From Acinetobacter sp. NIPH 2100 (lineage in GTDB: Bacteria; Pseudomonadota; Gammaproteobacteria; Pseudomonadales; Moraxellaceae), in assembly GCF_000369805.1 (NCBI RefSeq), contig NZ_KB850224.1, forward strand, positions 2,288,262-2,352,261: a stretch of DNA of 64,000 bases, read 5' to 3'. A program made the position numbers and the translations under genes. A model generated the notes under the pieces. The model was not told the origin of the DNA. It saw nothing but the letters and a program-made list of their open reading frames with translations, and searched no databases. Below, in pieces: positions 8,300 through 18,147 of the stretch. How positions within the stretch are numbered: the first letter of the stretch is position 1; each line of letters opens with the position of its first letter.

Positions 8300-9715
8300 T
8301 TAGAACAAACGATTCATACCATTTAAAGCCGCAACACGATACGCTTCAGCCATCGTTGGATAGTTGAATGTGGTTTCAACAAAATACTTCAAGGTATTGT
8401 TCGGACTGTGCATCACCACTTGCCCAATATGAATAATCTCTGCTGCATTATTACCAAAGCAGTGAATCCCCAATACTTCTAAAGTATCACGATGGAACAG
8501 GATCTTTAATTCACCGACGGTATCACCCGTAATCTGTGCACGAGCCAAATGACGGAAAGATGCTTGTCCCACTTCGTATGGTACTTTTTCTTCCGTTAAC
8601 TCTTGCTCAGTCTTACCAATCGAAGAAATCTCTGGAATGGTATAAATCCCTGTTGGTACATCACGGATTGGCTTCACATTTTTCTCACCAACCATATTTG
8701 CACCCGCGCAACGACCTTGGTCATACGCAGCCGAAGCAAGTGAAGGCCAACCAATCACATCGCCAGCAGCAAAAATATTTTCTGCTTCAGTTTGATATTG
8801 ATCATTCACCATCAATTGACCACGACCATTCGGTACTAAGCCCACATTTTCCAAACCAAGTCCATCAGTATTCCCTGAACGACCATTACACCACAAGATC
8901 GCATCTGCCTTAATCTTCTTACCACTAAGCAAATGTAAAACCACATGATCATCAAAGGTCTCTAAACGATCAATTTGCTCATTGTGACGAATCAATACAC
9001 CTTGCTCGCGTAAGTGATATGACAAGGCATCGGCAATTTCATCATCAAGATAGCTTAAAAGCTTTTGCTGGGTGTTGATCAAATCAACTTTATGATCCAG
9101 ACCGATGAAAATAGAAGCATATTCACAACCAATGACACCTGCACCATAAATGATGATTTTCTGGATTGAATAATCAAGGTCAAGAATCTTGTCTGAATCG
9201 AACACACGTGGATGATTGAAATCTAAACCTTTGGGTTGATATGGACGACTACCCGTTGCAATCACGATTTGCTTACAAATAATGGTGTCTTTAATACCAT
9301 CCTGACCGAAAATCAGTACAGTGTTTTTATCTTGGATATATGCGCGACCGTGAAAAACTTCGATCTTATTGCGATCGTAAAAACGTGTATGCGTATCAAC
9401 TTGCTGTTGAATGACTTTATGCGCATTACGTAGTACCTGTTTCATGGTGAATTGTTTCCACTCACCTACTTTTTGAAACATTGGGTCACGTTGATAACGA
9501 ATAATACTTGAAACTGTTTGACGTAAAGCTTTACTTGGAATTGTTCCTACGTGCGCGCAGTTACCACCGAGTTGATCACGAACATCAACGATTGCAACAC
9601 GTTTACCTGCTTTTGCAAGCTTCATTGCCGCGCCTTCGCCAGCTGGGCCAGAACCGAGAATTACTGCATCATATTTAACAATATTCCCACCAACGACCTC
9701 TTTCTTACGTGGCAT
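8300..9715 (-). CDS. sthA: soluble pyridine nucleotide transhydrogenase
   Basis: A cytoplasmic FAD enzyme of 471 residues that moves hydride between NADPH and NAD+, usually lowering excess NADPH. The FAD-binding GSGPAG is at 21-26. The motif [16 protein letters not shown] (50-65) keeps only the first Cys of the disulfide reductase pair, exactly the SthA pattern that separates it from lipoamide dehydrogenase. A second Rossmann motif ([14 protein letters not shown]) is near 190 and the dimerisation domain is C-terminal. It is divergent from lipA. The ATG at 9715 follows AAAGGAGC on the minus strand. Confidence 0.93.
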   Translation of the reverse strand: MPRKKEVVGGNIVKYDAVILGSGPAGEGAAMKLAKAGKRVAIVDVRDQLGGNCAHVGTIPSKALRQTVSSIIRYQRDPMFQKVGEWKQFTMKQVLRNAHKVIQQQVDTHTRFYDRNKIEVFHGRAYIQDKNTVLIFGQDGIKDTIICKQIVIATGSRPYQPKGLDFNHPRVFDSDKILDLDYSIQKIIIYGAGVIGCEYASIFIGLDHKVDLINTQQKLLSYLDDEIADALSYHLREQGVLIRHNEQIDRLETFDDHVVLHLLSGKKIKADAILWCNGRSGNTDGLGLENVGLVPNGRGQLMVNDQYQTEAENIFAAGDVIGWPSLASAAYDQGRCAGANMVGEKNVKPIRDVPTGIYTIPEISSIGKTEQELTEEKVPYEVGQASFRHLARAQITGDTVGELKILFHRDTLEVLGIHCFGNNAAEIIHIGQVVMHSPNNTLKYFVETTFNYPTMAEAYRVAALNGMNRLF

Positions 9716-9904
9716 TCAAAGCTCCTTTGTCTCTTAACCGTTTTGCTTTATCTATGATAACCAATATGCAGCCAGATGATGTATTTCACAACTATATATT
9801 TTTATATATTTACATTTTCAAAATGAATACCACTTTTCATGCTTTCAAGCGCTAAATTTGACTATAATAACGGGATATCTCAAGTCAAAGGCTGTAGAAC
9901 TTAT

Positions 9905-10918
9905 ATGTCTGAACACCGTAAACCTGAACAGGGTATAAAACTTCGTGGCGCGGAAAAAGTCGCGAGAATTCCTGTAAAAGTTATCCCTACGGTTGAAGTA
10001 CCTCGCAAACCCGACTGGATTCGAGTCAAGATGACCGCTCCAGAAGAAGTTCAGCGTATCAAAACAACCTTGCGCTCGCAAAAACTACACACCGTATGTG
10101 AAGAAGCCGCTTGTCCTAACCTACCTGAATGTTTCGGTGGTGGTACAGCAACCTTTATGATCATGGGCGATATCTGTACACGTCGCTGTCCATTCTGTGA
10201 CGTCGCACATGGCCGCCCAAATGCATTGGACCCAGACGAACCACGTCACATGGCAGAAACCATTTCAAATCTTGGTTTAAAATACGCCGTCATTACCTCG
10301 GTTGACCGTGATGATTTGTTAGATGGTGGTGCGCAACACTTTGTTGATTGTATCAAAGAAGCCCGTGCACTAAGTCCAAAAACATTGTTGGAAATTCTAG
10401 TACCCGACTTCCGTGGTCGTATGGATATTGCCTTACGCATCATGACTGAATGTCCACCAGATGTGTTCAACCACAACATTGAAACCGTACCGCGTTTATA
10501 TAAAGCGATGCGCCCAGGTTCAGACTATCAGCATTCTTTAACTCTGTTAAAAATGTTTAAAGAATACTGCCCAGATGTACCGACTAAATGTGGTTTGATG
10601 GTGGGTATCGGTGAAACTGAAGAAGAAGTGATTGCCCTACTCGATGACCTTAGAGCTCATGATGTTGATTACATCACGATTGGTCAGTATTTACAGCCGT
10701 CTAAACAACATGCACCAATTGACCGTTTTGTCACGCCAGAAGAATTTGAGCGTTATGCGGAACATGGTCGTAAACTTGGTTTTAGAAATATCTGGTCTGC
10801 CCCAATGGTTCGCTCAAGCTACTTTGCTGATCGCCAATACCATGGTGAACCAGTACCAGCTGTACGTCGTAAAGTCGATCCTGCCAAGAAAATTGCCGTT
10901 CAAGCGATTGAAGCTTAA
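9905..10918 (+). CDS. lipA: lipoyl synthase
   Basis: A radical-SAM enzyme that inserts two sulfurs into octanoyl groups of lipoyl domains. The auxiliary cluster cysteines are 65, 70 and 76 ([12 protein letters not shown]) and the SAM cluster cysteines are 91, 95 and 98 (CTRRCPFC). The C-terminal RSSYFAD carries the conserved Ser ligand. I place the start at 9905 ([10 protein letters not shown], 337 aa), not at the in-frame ATG at 9839, because the added 22 residues are unlike the family and include the probable promoter region. The RBS is weak at either start. No lipB is adjacent. Confidence 0.93.
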   Translation: MSEHRKPEQGIKLRGAEKVARIPVKVIPTVEVPRKPDWIRVKMTAPEEVQRIKTTLRSQKLHTVCEEAACPNLPECFGGGTATFMIMGDICTRRCPFCDVAHGRPNALDPDEPRHMAETISNLGLKYAVITSVDRDDLLDGGAQHFVDCIKEARALSPKTLLEILVPDFRGRMDIALRIMTECPPDVFNHNIETVPRLYKAMRPGSDYQHSLTLLKMFKEYCPDVPTKCGLMVGIGETEEEVIALLDDLRAHDVDYITIGQYLQPSKQHAPIDRFVTPEEFERYAEHGRKLGFRNIWSAPMVRSSYFADRQYHGEPVPAVRRKVDPAKKIAVQAIEA

Positions 10919-10928
10919 TATTTGTGTT

Positions 10929-10957
10929 ATGGACGTACTTCGGTACGTCCATTTTTA
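10929..10957 (+). terminator. Rho-independent terminator after lipA
   Basis: The 10-bp perfect stem ATGGACGTAC / GTACGTCCAT has a TTCG tetraloop and a T run. Confidence 0.9.
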
Positions 10958-10966
10958 ATTTATGGA

Positions 10967-11206
10967 TTATGGTTTGATAAAAATTTCAGGTGTTGCCCAC
11001 ACACTAGAGCATAACCATTGTTTAGGAATCTCAATTATCGCCTCAACAGGAGCTTCAACATCCCAGTAATGCTCCCACCCGCCACTACTATAGTCATCAA
11101 TAATAACCAAGCTTTTCCATTTTTCCAGCCAAGCTTCAACTCGGTCAAAATCTTCGGATGAATCCATGTCCATAACAAAAATAGTAATTTTCTTCGTCTG
11201 CCCCAT
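10967..11206 (-). CDS. small hypothetical protein
   Basis: 79 residues from the ATG at 11206, which has AAGGAAGG about 6 bases upstream. An in-frame ATG at 11278 gives 103 residues but has no such site. The sequence starts MGQTKKITIFVMDMDSS and contains a Trp-rich acidic middle (WLEKWKS, GGWEHYWDVE). No signal or membrane segment. I do not recognise a family. It sits convergent to lipA and downstream of nothing on its own strand. Confidence 0.6.
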   Translation of the reverse strand: MGQTKKITIFVMDMDSSEDFDRVEAWLEKWKSLVIIDDYSSGGWEHYWDVEAPVEAIIEIPKQWLCSSVWATPEIFIKP

Positions 11207-11452
11207 ATCAAACCTTCCTTCGAATATTCTAGGCTTTAACAACCTTATTACTAAATGAGCATCTAACAACCTTTTCAAGAAAAATGTAAATATGGACTTA
11301 AAGAGTTAAAAGGATTTTCTTCATACTCTACAGAAAAATCATCCTCAACTGTTTAAAAAAAACTTCAATAAAAATCATTTGAACCTTCATCAATCTGGCT
11401 AGAAAGTGAAAAAAACATTTCCAATGCGTTAATTTATATGTATTGCTTATAT

Positions 11453-11483
11453 AAAAAAGGAGCAAATCAATGCCCCTTTTTTT
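11453..11483 (-). terminator. terminator-like hairpin after the FabH-like gene
   Basis: AAAAAGGAGC against GCCCCTTTTT with one mismatch and an 8-base loop. In the minus direction it is followed by a T run. Confidence 0.65.
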
Positions 11484-11498
11484 AATGATGCTAAATGC

Positions 11499-12605
11499 TT
11501 AAGCAATATGTTTTTGCACTACAATCGAACCAACTGAATAGCCAGCACCGAATGAAGAAATCACCGCATACTCACCATCATTCACTTGTTCACCTGTACG
11601 ATGCATCGCAATAATCACACCAGCAGAAGAAGTATTGGCAAACTCATCAAGAATGATTGGTGCACGTTCCAAATCAGCCTCTTTGCCGACAACCAATTTC
11701 AAAATTAGTTCATTCATATTGGCATTGGCTTGGTGTAACCAGAAACGTTTAATTTGTTCAGCGGTTAATTCCAATTTTTCCAATTGAGCGGTAATGATTT
11801 TAGCGACTAACGGACATACTTCCTTAAAGACTTTACGACCGTCTTGACGGAATAATTTATCATCCACAACTGCATCTTCACTACGGTTTAAGAAACCGAA
11901 GTTATTACGGATATTATTTGAGAACTGAGTAAACAAATGAATGTCTAAGATCTCATAACCAGATTTAGTTTCTGTCTCTTCAATAATCGATGCCGTTGCA
12001 ACATCACCAAAGATAAAGTGTGCATCACGGGTGCGATAATCTAAATGACCTGAGGTAATCTCAACATTGAGCAATAACACACGACGCGCACCACATTTCA
12101 CTGCATCGTAAGCTTGCTTCAAACCAAATGTCGCAGCAGAACATGCCACATTCATATCATAGGCATAGCCTTGAATACCCAATGCAGACTGGATTTCAAT
12201 GGCAACAGCAGGATATGCACGTTGCATATTTGAACATGCCAAAATCACAACATCGATGTCTTCAGCTGTTACACCTGCATTTTCCATCGCTTGTTTTGCA
12301 GCAATCACACCCCACTCCGCTTGAAGTGAAAGTTCATCATTGCTGCGTTCTTGCAAACGTGGACGCAAACGTGTCGGATCAAGAATACCTGATTTTTCGA
12401 CCACATAACGGCGTTGAATACCTGATGCTTTTTCAATGAATTCAGGACTTGAGCCACGAAGAGCTTCAATTTCGCCTGCTTCGATCTGCGCCGCATTATC
12501 TTGGTTATACTGTTCTACATAAGCATTTAAACTTTCAACCAACTCTTCATTGGAAATAGATTCAGTTGGATGGAATAAACCTGTACCTGTTATACGGATG
12601 CCCAT
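11499..12605 (-). CDS. beta-ketoacyl-ACP synthase III family protein (FabH-like)
   Basis: A 368-residue thiolase-fold condensing enzyme. The triad is visible: Cys155 in NVACSAATF, His291 in WLHQANAN and Asn324 in FANTSSAG. It is longer than classical FabH (about 317 aa) because of an N-terminal insertion (residues about 25-60). In this it resembles the Pseudomonas PA3286 type, reported to condense medium-chain acyl-CoA from beta-oxidation with malonyl-ACP. That substrate choice here is inferred from resemblance only. It is transcribed away from hrpA's 3' end in the same direction, 45 bases downstream of it. Confidence 0.85.
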   Translation of the reverse strand: MGIRITGTGLFHPTESISNEELVESLNAYVEQYNQDNAAQIEAGEIEALRGSSPEFIEKASGIQRRYVVEKSGILDPTRLRPRLQERSNDELSLQAEWGVIAAKQAMENAGVTAEDIDVVILACSNMQRAYPAVAIEIQSALGIQGYAYDMNVACSAATFGLKQAYDAVKCGARRVLLLNVEITSGHLDYRTRDAHFIFGDVATASIIEETETKSGYEILDIHLFTQFSNNIRNNFGFLNRSEDAVVDDKLFRQDGRKVFKEVCPLVAKIITAQLEKLELTAEQIKRFWLHQANANMNELILKLVVGKEADLERAPIILDEFANTSSAGVIIAMHRTGEQVNDGEYAVISSFGAGYSVGSIVVQKHIA

Positions 12606-12650
12606 GTAAAACTCCTGTAAAGAATGGTTCTAGCTTTCATATTTCTCAGT

Positions 12651-15600
12651 TTAACCGATTGCTAATCGATCCCATAGTTTTTGTAATCTAGTTGGTGAAA
12701 TAGGCAGCTTTGTTTTCATCGGCTGAGAAAACAAAGAAATCCTGAACTCTTCCAACATCAAATACAATTCTTTGATTTTAGGATCATTTTTAAATTTAAA
12801 TACTTTGTCCATCCATGGATCGACATCATCAATCGCAGCAAGGTCTCGTTGTAGATTATTTGGCAAACGGTCTAAACGCAATAGCAGTGCTTTTAAATAA
12901 CGCGGGTATTCCTGCCAAATTTCAGCAGGACGGCTATACACAAAGTTTGCCAGTGACATTAAATCGAGTTGATCTTCAATATCATCCACACTTCGACCAA
13001 AAATCGTCTGATCCAACATCAATAACTCACGGCGGATCTGCTGCCATTGGGTAAATATTTCAGTTAAATCATTTAATGTCTGTTGACCATTTGCTAAAAA
13101 CTGCTTTTTCGTTTCATTCAACAGCTGTTGAAACTCATCCGCATTTTTAGGTAATTCTTGAATCGACACCTGCAAAGTTGCATAGACTAGCATTTGTTCC
13201 AGTTTCGCTCGATCACCCAGTGGTGAATAGGCCAAAGCCAAAGGCTTGGAAATTTGTTTTTTCAATTGACGGATTAAATCCCCCAACTGCATATGCACCA
13301 GGCGAATCACCCCTTCGCGATGTTGCTTAATGGCTTCATCTTGATCATTAAAGGTTTGAATCACCACACCCGATTCATCTTTTGCTTCAAGCTCTGCAAA
13401 TACTTTTGTTGGTACCAAAGCCTGATATTGCTTGATCACAACACCTGTTACTTTTTGCGATGCTTCAAATACAAAATTTTCAGGGAAGGTCTGGAACTCA
13501 CCTTGTTGCTGTTTCACTGGACGGTGGGTTTCGACACGACAACGCGCTTTCAACTCATCCAGATCACGCCCTTGCGCGATTAGTTTGCCTTTTTCATCAA
13601 CGACTTTAATAAACGGGATCAGATACTGATCAATTCGCTCAAAAGAAAAATCTTTTTCCGTAATCTGCTCACCACGTAAAGCAAATGCCAAGTAGCTAAA
13701 TAAATGTTCGCGCAAATGAACAGCATCAATTCCCTGCATCAGCTTTTTTGCAGTATCGGGAATCGGGACCAGATTGCGACGCTTATCTTTTGGCAAGGCT
13801 TTTAATAACGCTTCGATTAAATCCTGACGCCACCCTGGAATCCCCCATGACCACTGTTTTTCATCCACTTGCGGTAAAGCCTGCACAGGAATCTTAACTG
13901 TTGCACCATCTTCATCATGACTTGGGTCAAAACGATAGCTAGCAGCAAGTCGCAGTTGTCCATTATGTAAATAATCTGGGAATTGCTGCGTGGTTGGGCG
14001 ATCATTCATCCACAACGCATCATCTTCTACAAATAAATAACGTGGCTGCTCTGACTCAATGGTTGCACGCCAATCTTCAAAACTACTGCGACTGGCGATT
14101 TCTTCAGGCACTTTCGCTGCATAGAACTGATAAATGGTTTCTTCGTCCACCACCAAATCACGACGACGCAGCTTATCTTCGACCCGTTCAACTTCTTCAA
14201 GTTTGAGTAAGTTATGCTTTAAAAATGGCGGAGTAATGCCTAAATGACCGGTCGTTAATGCATCACGTAAAAAGATTTCATGTGCCGCAGCTTGGTCTAC
14301 TTTCTCAAAATTGATTAATCTTTTTGGCTCAATAATCAAACCAAATAAAGAGATTTGAGCATAAGCATTGACGATACCTGCTTTTTTCGACCAATGTGGT
14401 TCGAAATAGTGGTACTTCAATAAATCACGCGCAGCCAATAAAATCCATTCAGGATCAATTTTTGCCAAGGTCCGTAAATATACTTGAGAGGTTTCCACCA
14501 TCTCAAATGCCATGACCCAAGCCGTATTGGTTTTGTGCAAAGTACTTGCAGGAAAAACTTTAGCTTTCTGTTGGCGCACCGCCATAAAAGTATTACGTTC
14601 ATCGGTCTTATTGGCGATAAATGAAAGTAAGCCCGTGAGTAAGGCACGATGCAGATTTTCATAATTGGCTGATTTTTCATTAAAACTCAGCTTTAAACCT
14701 TCTGCCAATTCAACCAATTGCTGATGAGTTTGCTTCCATTCACGCAGACGTAACCAACTTAAAAAGTGCTGACGTGCAAATTGACGACGCTTATTCTCAG
14801 TTTGTGTTTCAGGACTGGTTTGCAGCGTATTCCAGAGTTTTAAATAGAATAAAAAGTCGGAGTCCGCTTCTTTAAATAACGCATGCTTTTGATCAGCCTG
14901 CATTTGCTTATCGGCAGGACGTTCTCGAGGATCTTGAATGGCTAAGGCACTGACAATAATCAAGGTTTCTTTGAGTACACCAAAATGTGCCCCGCCAACC
15001 AACATACGTGCTAAACGCGGATCAATCGGTATACGCGCCATCATTTGACCGACTTTGGTTAAGCGATCTGGGCTTCCCCCTTTGGTAAAGGGGGATTGAG
15101 GGGGATTATCTCTAGATGAATCTCCCCCAACCCCTCTTTGAGAAAGAGGGGCTTTTTTATCTGTTAATGCGCCTAACTCTACCAAGAGCTTACGTCCATC
15201 ATTCACCAAGCGGAAATCAGGCGGCTCAATAAAATCAAAGTCTTCTAAATTACCTAGGCCTAAGCTTTGCATTTGCAAAATAACAGAGGCCAAGTTGGTC
15301 CGCTTAATTTCAGGTTCAGTAAATTCAGGACGGCTTAAAAAATCATCTTCGCTATATAGACGAATACACACACCCGCAGCAATACGACCACAACGCCCTT
15401 TACGCTGATTGGCTGCAGCCTGAGAAATTGCTTCAATCGGTAAACGCTGTACACGCGAACGATAGTTATAACGTGAAATACGAGCAAAGCCACTATCAAT
15501 CACATAACGAATGTTTGGAACTGTTAAGGCAGTTTCAGCAACGTTAGTGGCAATAATAATGCGCCGACCTTTACCGCTCGGACTAAAGATTTTTTGTTGT

Positions 15601-16652
15601 TCTGCGAGCGCCAAACGCGCATATAAAGGCAATACCTCAGTATGGCGAGGACCATATTTTTGCAGTGTTTCCTGTAATTCACGAATCTCTTGTTCAGTAC
15701 TGGCAAAAATTAAAATATCTGCATATTCAGGATGGCCTTTTGCTTCGGCATCGGCAAAACACTCTTCTACCGCTTGTACCACAGCACGCGGTAAGTTTTC
15801 TTCAAAATCATCAAATTCGTCGTCATCACTGCCCACGATACTCAGTTCAGAAATTGGACGATAACGCAGCTCGACAGGAAAACTACGACCTTCTACTTCA
15901 AAAATCGGTGCGTCATAGAAATATTGGCTAAAACGATTTACATCTAGCGTCGCCGACGTCACGATCACTTTTAAATCAGGGCGTTTTGGCAAAAGTTGCT
16001 TGAGATAACCCATGATAAAATCGATATTGAGTGAGCGTTCATGCGCTTCATCAATAATGATCGTATCGTATTTTGATAAAAAACGGTCATTGGTCAGTTC
16101 AGCCAGCAAAATACCATCGGTCATCAAGCGAACGATTGAGTCTTGCGAACCTTGCTCATTAAAACGGATTTTAAAGCCAATCGATTCACCAAGTTTCTCA
16201 CCGACTTCTTCTGCAATACGTTGCGAGACACTACGCGCAGCCAGACGGCGTGGCTGAGTATGACCAATCATCCCTGTGAGCCCACGACCTGCCAACATGG
16301 CAATTTGTGGAAGCTGTGTGGTTTTACCCGAACCTGTTTCACCTGCAACAATGATGACCTGATGCTTTTGAATCGCCTCAATTAAACGGTCTGCATATTG
16401 GGTAACAGGTAAATCTTGGTTCAGCTTAATTTTGGGAACACGTGCTAAGCGTTGTTTTACCTTATGATTCGATTGTTCAATGAGTTTTTCGATTTCTGCT
16501 GTTTCTGTTTTTTTATCTTTGCGCAGTCGATTTAAACGGTGACGGTCACGTGCCATAACCAATTGATCTACATTTAAATGACTCTGCACTGAACAGCTTT
16601 CCTGAAAAATAAAATAATCGGCTATTTTACGCTTTAAGCCCTTGCTATGCAA
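12651..16652 (-). CDS. hrpA: ATP-dependent RNA helicase HrpA
   Basis: A DEAH-box helicase of 1333 residues, about the size of E. coli HrpA, which clears stalled ribosomes. Walker A GETGSGKT is at 104-111, DEAH at 201-204, SAT follows, and QRKGRCGRI forms motif VI. The OB-fold and the long HrpA-specific C-terminal half (DUF3418) follow. Residues about 501-529 (between GALTDKK and RLTKVGQ) are encoded by a GC-rich palindromic repeat element that keeps the frame; related helicases join these two segments directly. The exact start is uncertain, since several in-frame codons precede the conserved region. Confidence 0.93.
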   Translation of the reverse strand: MHSKGLKRKIADYFIFQESCSVQSHLNVDQLVMARDRHRLNRLRKDKKTETAEIEKLIEQSNHKVKQRLARVPKIKLNQDLPVTQYADRLIEAIQKHQVIIVAGETGSGKTTQLPQIAMLAGRGLTGMIGHTQPRRLAARSVSQRIAEEVGEKLGESIGFKIRFNEQGSQDSIVRLMTDGILLAELTNDRFLSKYDTIIIDEAHERSLNIDFIMGYLKQLLPKRPDLKVIVTSATLDVNRFSQYFYDAPIFEVEGRSFPVELRYRPISELSIVGSDDDEFDDFEENLPRAVVQAVEECFADAEAKGHPEYADILIFASTEQEIRELQETLQKYGPRHTEVLPLYARLALAEQQKIFSPSGKGRRIIIATNVAETALTVPNIRYVIDSGFARISRYNYRSRVQRLPIEAISQAAANQRKGRCGRIAAGVCIRLYSEDDFLSRPEFTEPEIKRTNLASVILQMQSLGLGNLEDFDFIEPPDFRLVNDGRKLLVELGALTDKKAPLSQRGVGGDSSRDNPPQSPFTKGGSPDRLTKVGQMMARIPIDPRLARMLVGGAHFGVLKETLIIVSALAIQDPRERPADKQMQADQKHALFKEADSDFLFYLKLWNTLQTSPETQTENKRRQFARQHFLSWLRLREWKQTHQQLVELAEGLKLSFNEKSANYENLHRALLTGLLSFIANKTDERNTFMAVRQQKAKVFPASTLHKTNTAWVMAFEMVETSQVYLRTLAKIDPEWILLAARDLLKYHYFEPHWSKKAGIVNAYAQISLFGLIIEPKRLINFEKVDQAAAHEIFLRDALTTGHLGITPPFLKHNLLKLEEVERVEDKLRRRDLVVDEETIYQFYAAKVPEEIASRSSFEDWRATIESEQPRYLFVEDDALWMNDRPTTQQFPDYLHNGQLRLAASYRFDPSHDEDGATVKIPVQALPQVDEKQWSWGIPGWRQDLIEALLKALPKDKRRNLVPIPDTAKKLMQGIDAVHLREHLFSYLAFALRGEQITEKDFSFERIDQYLIPFIKVVDEKGKLIAQGRDLDELKARCRVETHRPVKQQQGEFQTFPENFVFEASQKVTGVVIKQYQALVPTKVFAELEAKDESGVVIQTFNDQDEAIKQHREGVIRLVHMQLGDLIRQLKKQISKPLALAYSPLGDRAKLEQMLVYATLQVSIQELPKNADEFQQLLNETKKQFLANGQQTLNDLTEIFTQWQQIRRELLMLDQTIFGRSVDDIEDQLDLMSLANFVYSRPAEIWQEYPRYLKALLLRLDRLPNNLQRDLAAIDDVDPWMDKVFKFKNDPKIKELYLMLEEFRISLFSQPMKTKLPISPTRLQKLWDRLAIG
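15070..15155. repeat. palindromic repeat element inserted in frame in hrpA
   Basis: Two hairpins, CCCCCTTT-GGT-AAAGGGGG (15076-15094) and CCCCTCTTT-GAG-AAAGAGGGG (15131-15151), flank an inner pair of G5 (15100-15104) and C5 (15124-15128), so the whole element can fold as a nested cruciform. It is strikingly GC-rich against its surroundings. On the coding strand it is read as about 29 residues (APLSQRG...FTKGGSPD) without stops. The fold and the disruption of a conserved protein support a mobile repeat. I saw no second copy in the window. Confidence 0.85.
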
Positions 16653-17067
16653 AGAAACCTTTTCATTCTCTTGGCGACAGAATGCAAAACTTAACTTATT
16701 TACCCCATTGCACTTTTTACTCCCCGAACATTTTATACATTCATGTGATGTAGAAAATTTAATCGTATATCTTGGTTTTTTATATATTTTTATCTTTTTT
16801 CAATTTTACCCTTGAATTTTGATGGCGTAGACTTCATGTTGTTATGCACGTTAGTTTTCAGATATTTTGTCATTTTTGCTTCATCTGCATGGAGTCAAAT
16901 AGAAGAAATATCTTTGGGTGAAAGTCGTTTTTGATTGAGTTATTCAATTTTCCGATTTTAGTAATGTAAAAATACTATTTCCCCAATAACTAAAAATTAT
17001 TTATTCTTGACCTCGTAAACAAGTAAGGCGTTAGCCTCTCAATAAAACCTCAATCATGGAGACAATG
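16653..17067. other. intergenic region between divergent hrpA and ahpC
   Basis: About 415 AT-rich bases with no credible gene. It must hold both promoters. A TTGACC at about 17008 has no good -10 at standard spacing, and I could not identify an OxyR site. ATGGAGAC precedes the ahpC ATG. Confidence 0.5.
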
Positions 17068-17631
17068 ATGAGCTTAATTAATACTGAAGTTAAACCATTT
17101 AAAGCAACTGCATACCACAACGGTCAATTTGTTGACGTATCTGAAGCAGATCTTAAAGGCAAATGGTCTGTTGTATTCTTCTACCCAGCTGACTTCACTT
17201 TCGTATGTCCAACTGAGTTAGGCGACCTTGCTGACAACTATGCTGAATTCCAAAAATTAGGCGTTGAAATCTATGGCGTGTCTACTGACACTCACTTCAC
17301 GCACAAAGCTTGGCACGACACTTCAGAAGTTATTGGTAAAATCCAATACCCATTGATCGGTGACCCAACTTGGACACTTTCTAAAAACTTCGACGTATTA
17401 ATCGAAGCTGCTGGTCTTGCTGACCGTGGTACTTTCGTAATCGATCCAGAAGGCAAAATCCAAATCGTTGAAATCAACGCTGGTGGTATTGGCCGTGATG
17501 CATCTGAACTTCTTCGTAAAGTTAAAGCTGCTCAATATGTTCACGCTCACCCAGGTGAAGTTTGCCCAGCTAAATGGAAAGAAGGCGAAGCAACTCTTGC
17601 TCCATCTATCGACTTAGTTGGTAAAATCTAA
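17068..17631 (+). CDS. ahpC: alkyl hydroperoxide reductase peroxiredoxin subunit
   Basis: A 187-residue typical 2-Cys peroxiredoxin, the same length as E. coli AhpC. The peroxidatic Cys47 is in FTFVCPTE and the resolving Cys166 in GEVCPAKW. It reduces organic and hydrogen peroxides and is recycled by AhpF. The start at 17068 (MSLINTE, with GGAGA upstream) matches the family; in-frame ATGs at 17056 and 17065 only add METM. It is monocistronic with its own terminator. ahpF lies 4 kb away, with the alkane hydroxylase genes between them. Confidence 0.97.
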   Translation: MSLINTEVKPFKATAYHNGQFVDVSEADLKGKWSVVFFYPADFTFVCPTELGDLADNYAEFQKLGVEIYGVSTDTHFTHKAWHDTSEVIGKIQYPLIGDPTWTLSKNFDVLIEAAGLADRGTFVIDPEGKIQIVEINAGGIGRDASELLRKVKAAQYVHAHPGEVCPAKWKEGEATLAPSIDLVGKI

Positions 17632-17658
17632 TTTTTTTAGATTAGACCAATAGGTTTG

Positions 17659-17686
17659 AAACCACCCTTTTTAGGGTGGTTTTTTT
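17659..17686 (+). terminator. Rho-independent terminator after ahpC
   Basis: The AACCACCC / GGGTGGTT stem is followed by a T7 run. Confidence 0.88.
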
Positions 17687-17885
17687 ATTGATTATTTTTA
17701 TCAATCCAAGCCCTATCCCACAGCGAAAATTTATAGCTAATTTTTTACAATTCTTATACTTATAAATTTATAGCAACATTCATTTATGAATTGTCAGCCT
17801 GCTCAAGTTGGAGTACTGTCAAATTATGAAACAAAAGAGTTTTTAGATATGTACTAAAAGATCAAACAAAAGTAGGAGTCGTTAT

Positions 17886-18095
17886 ATGGAAAAATCTGTT
17901 GTTGTAACCTCTTGGAAATACGATGTTTCTTCACGCTATTTAAAAATCTTCTATAGCAATGGCTCAGGTGAGCTCTATCATCCCGTTCCAGAGTTTATTT
18001 ACAATAATTTGTTACGTACTACTGATAAAACTGCGTTTGTCCACAAATATCTTGAGTTTGATCTGCACTTTAAAAGGCTCTGTATTTCTGCTTAA
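17886..18095 (+). CDS. KTSC-domain small protein
   Basis: 69 residues forming a single KTSC-like domain: a short beta-rich pattern with VVTSWKYDVSSRYLKIFYSNG, then the YHPVPEFIYNNLLRT segment and a closing helix. AGGAG lies 8 bases upstream. Function unknown for the family. It is convergent with alkM and shares the intervening hairpin. No signal peptide. Confidence 0.75.
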   Translation: MEKSVVVTSWKYDVSSRYLKIFYSNGSGELYHPVPEFIYNNLLRTTDKTAFVHKYLEFDLHFKRLCISA

Positions 18096-18098
18096 TCA

Positions 18099-18125
18099 TA
18101 AAAAAATCAGCCCGCTTGGGCTGAT
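18099..18125 (-). terminator. terminator of alkM, perhaps bidirectional
   Basis: The stem ATCAGCCC / GGGCTGAT has loop GCTT. On the minus strand it is followed by seven Ts, so it mainly serves alkM. Confidence 0.85.
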
Positions 18126-18147
18126 CTGTTTTGTGTCTTTCGATTAT

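Noticed and set aside
9839..9904. Earlier in-frame ATG for lipA
   Set aside because: Adds 22 residues unlike lipoyl synthases and occupies the promoter region between sthA and lipA.
15070..15155. hrpA insertion considered as an insertion sequence or terminator
   Set aside because: Too short for a transposase, no flanking gene break, and it is read through in frame.
15511..15864. 117-codon open frame antisense to hrpA
   Set aside because: Lies within a conserved helicase region, with no start signal and no family resemblance.
16653..17067. OxyR box upstream of ahpC
   Set aside because: I could not find the spaced ATAG/CTAT pattern convincingly, so no site is claimed.
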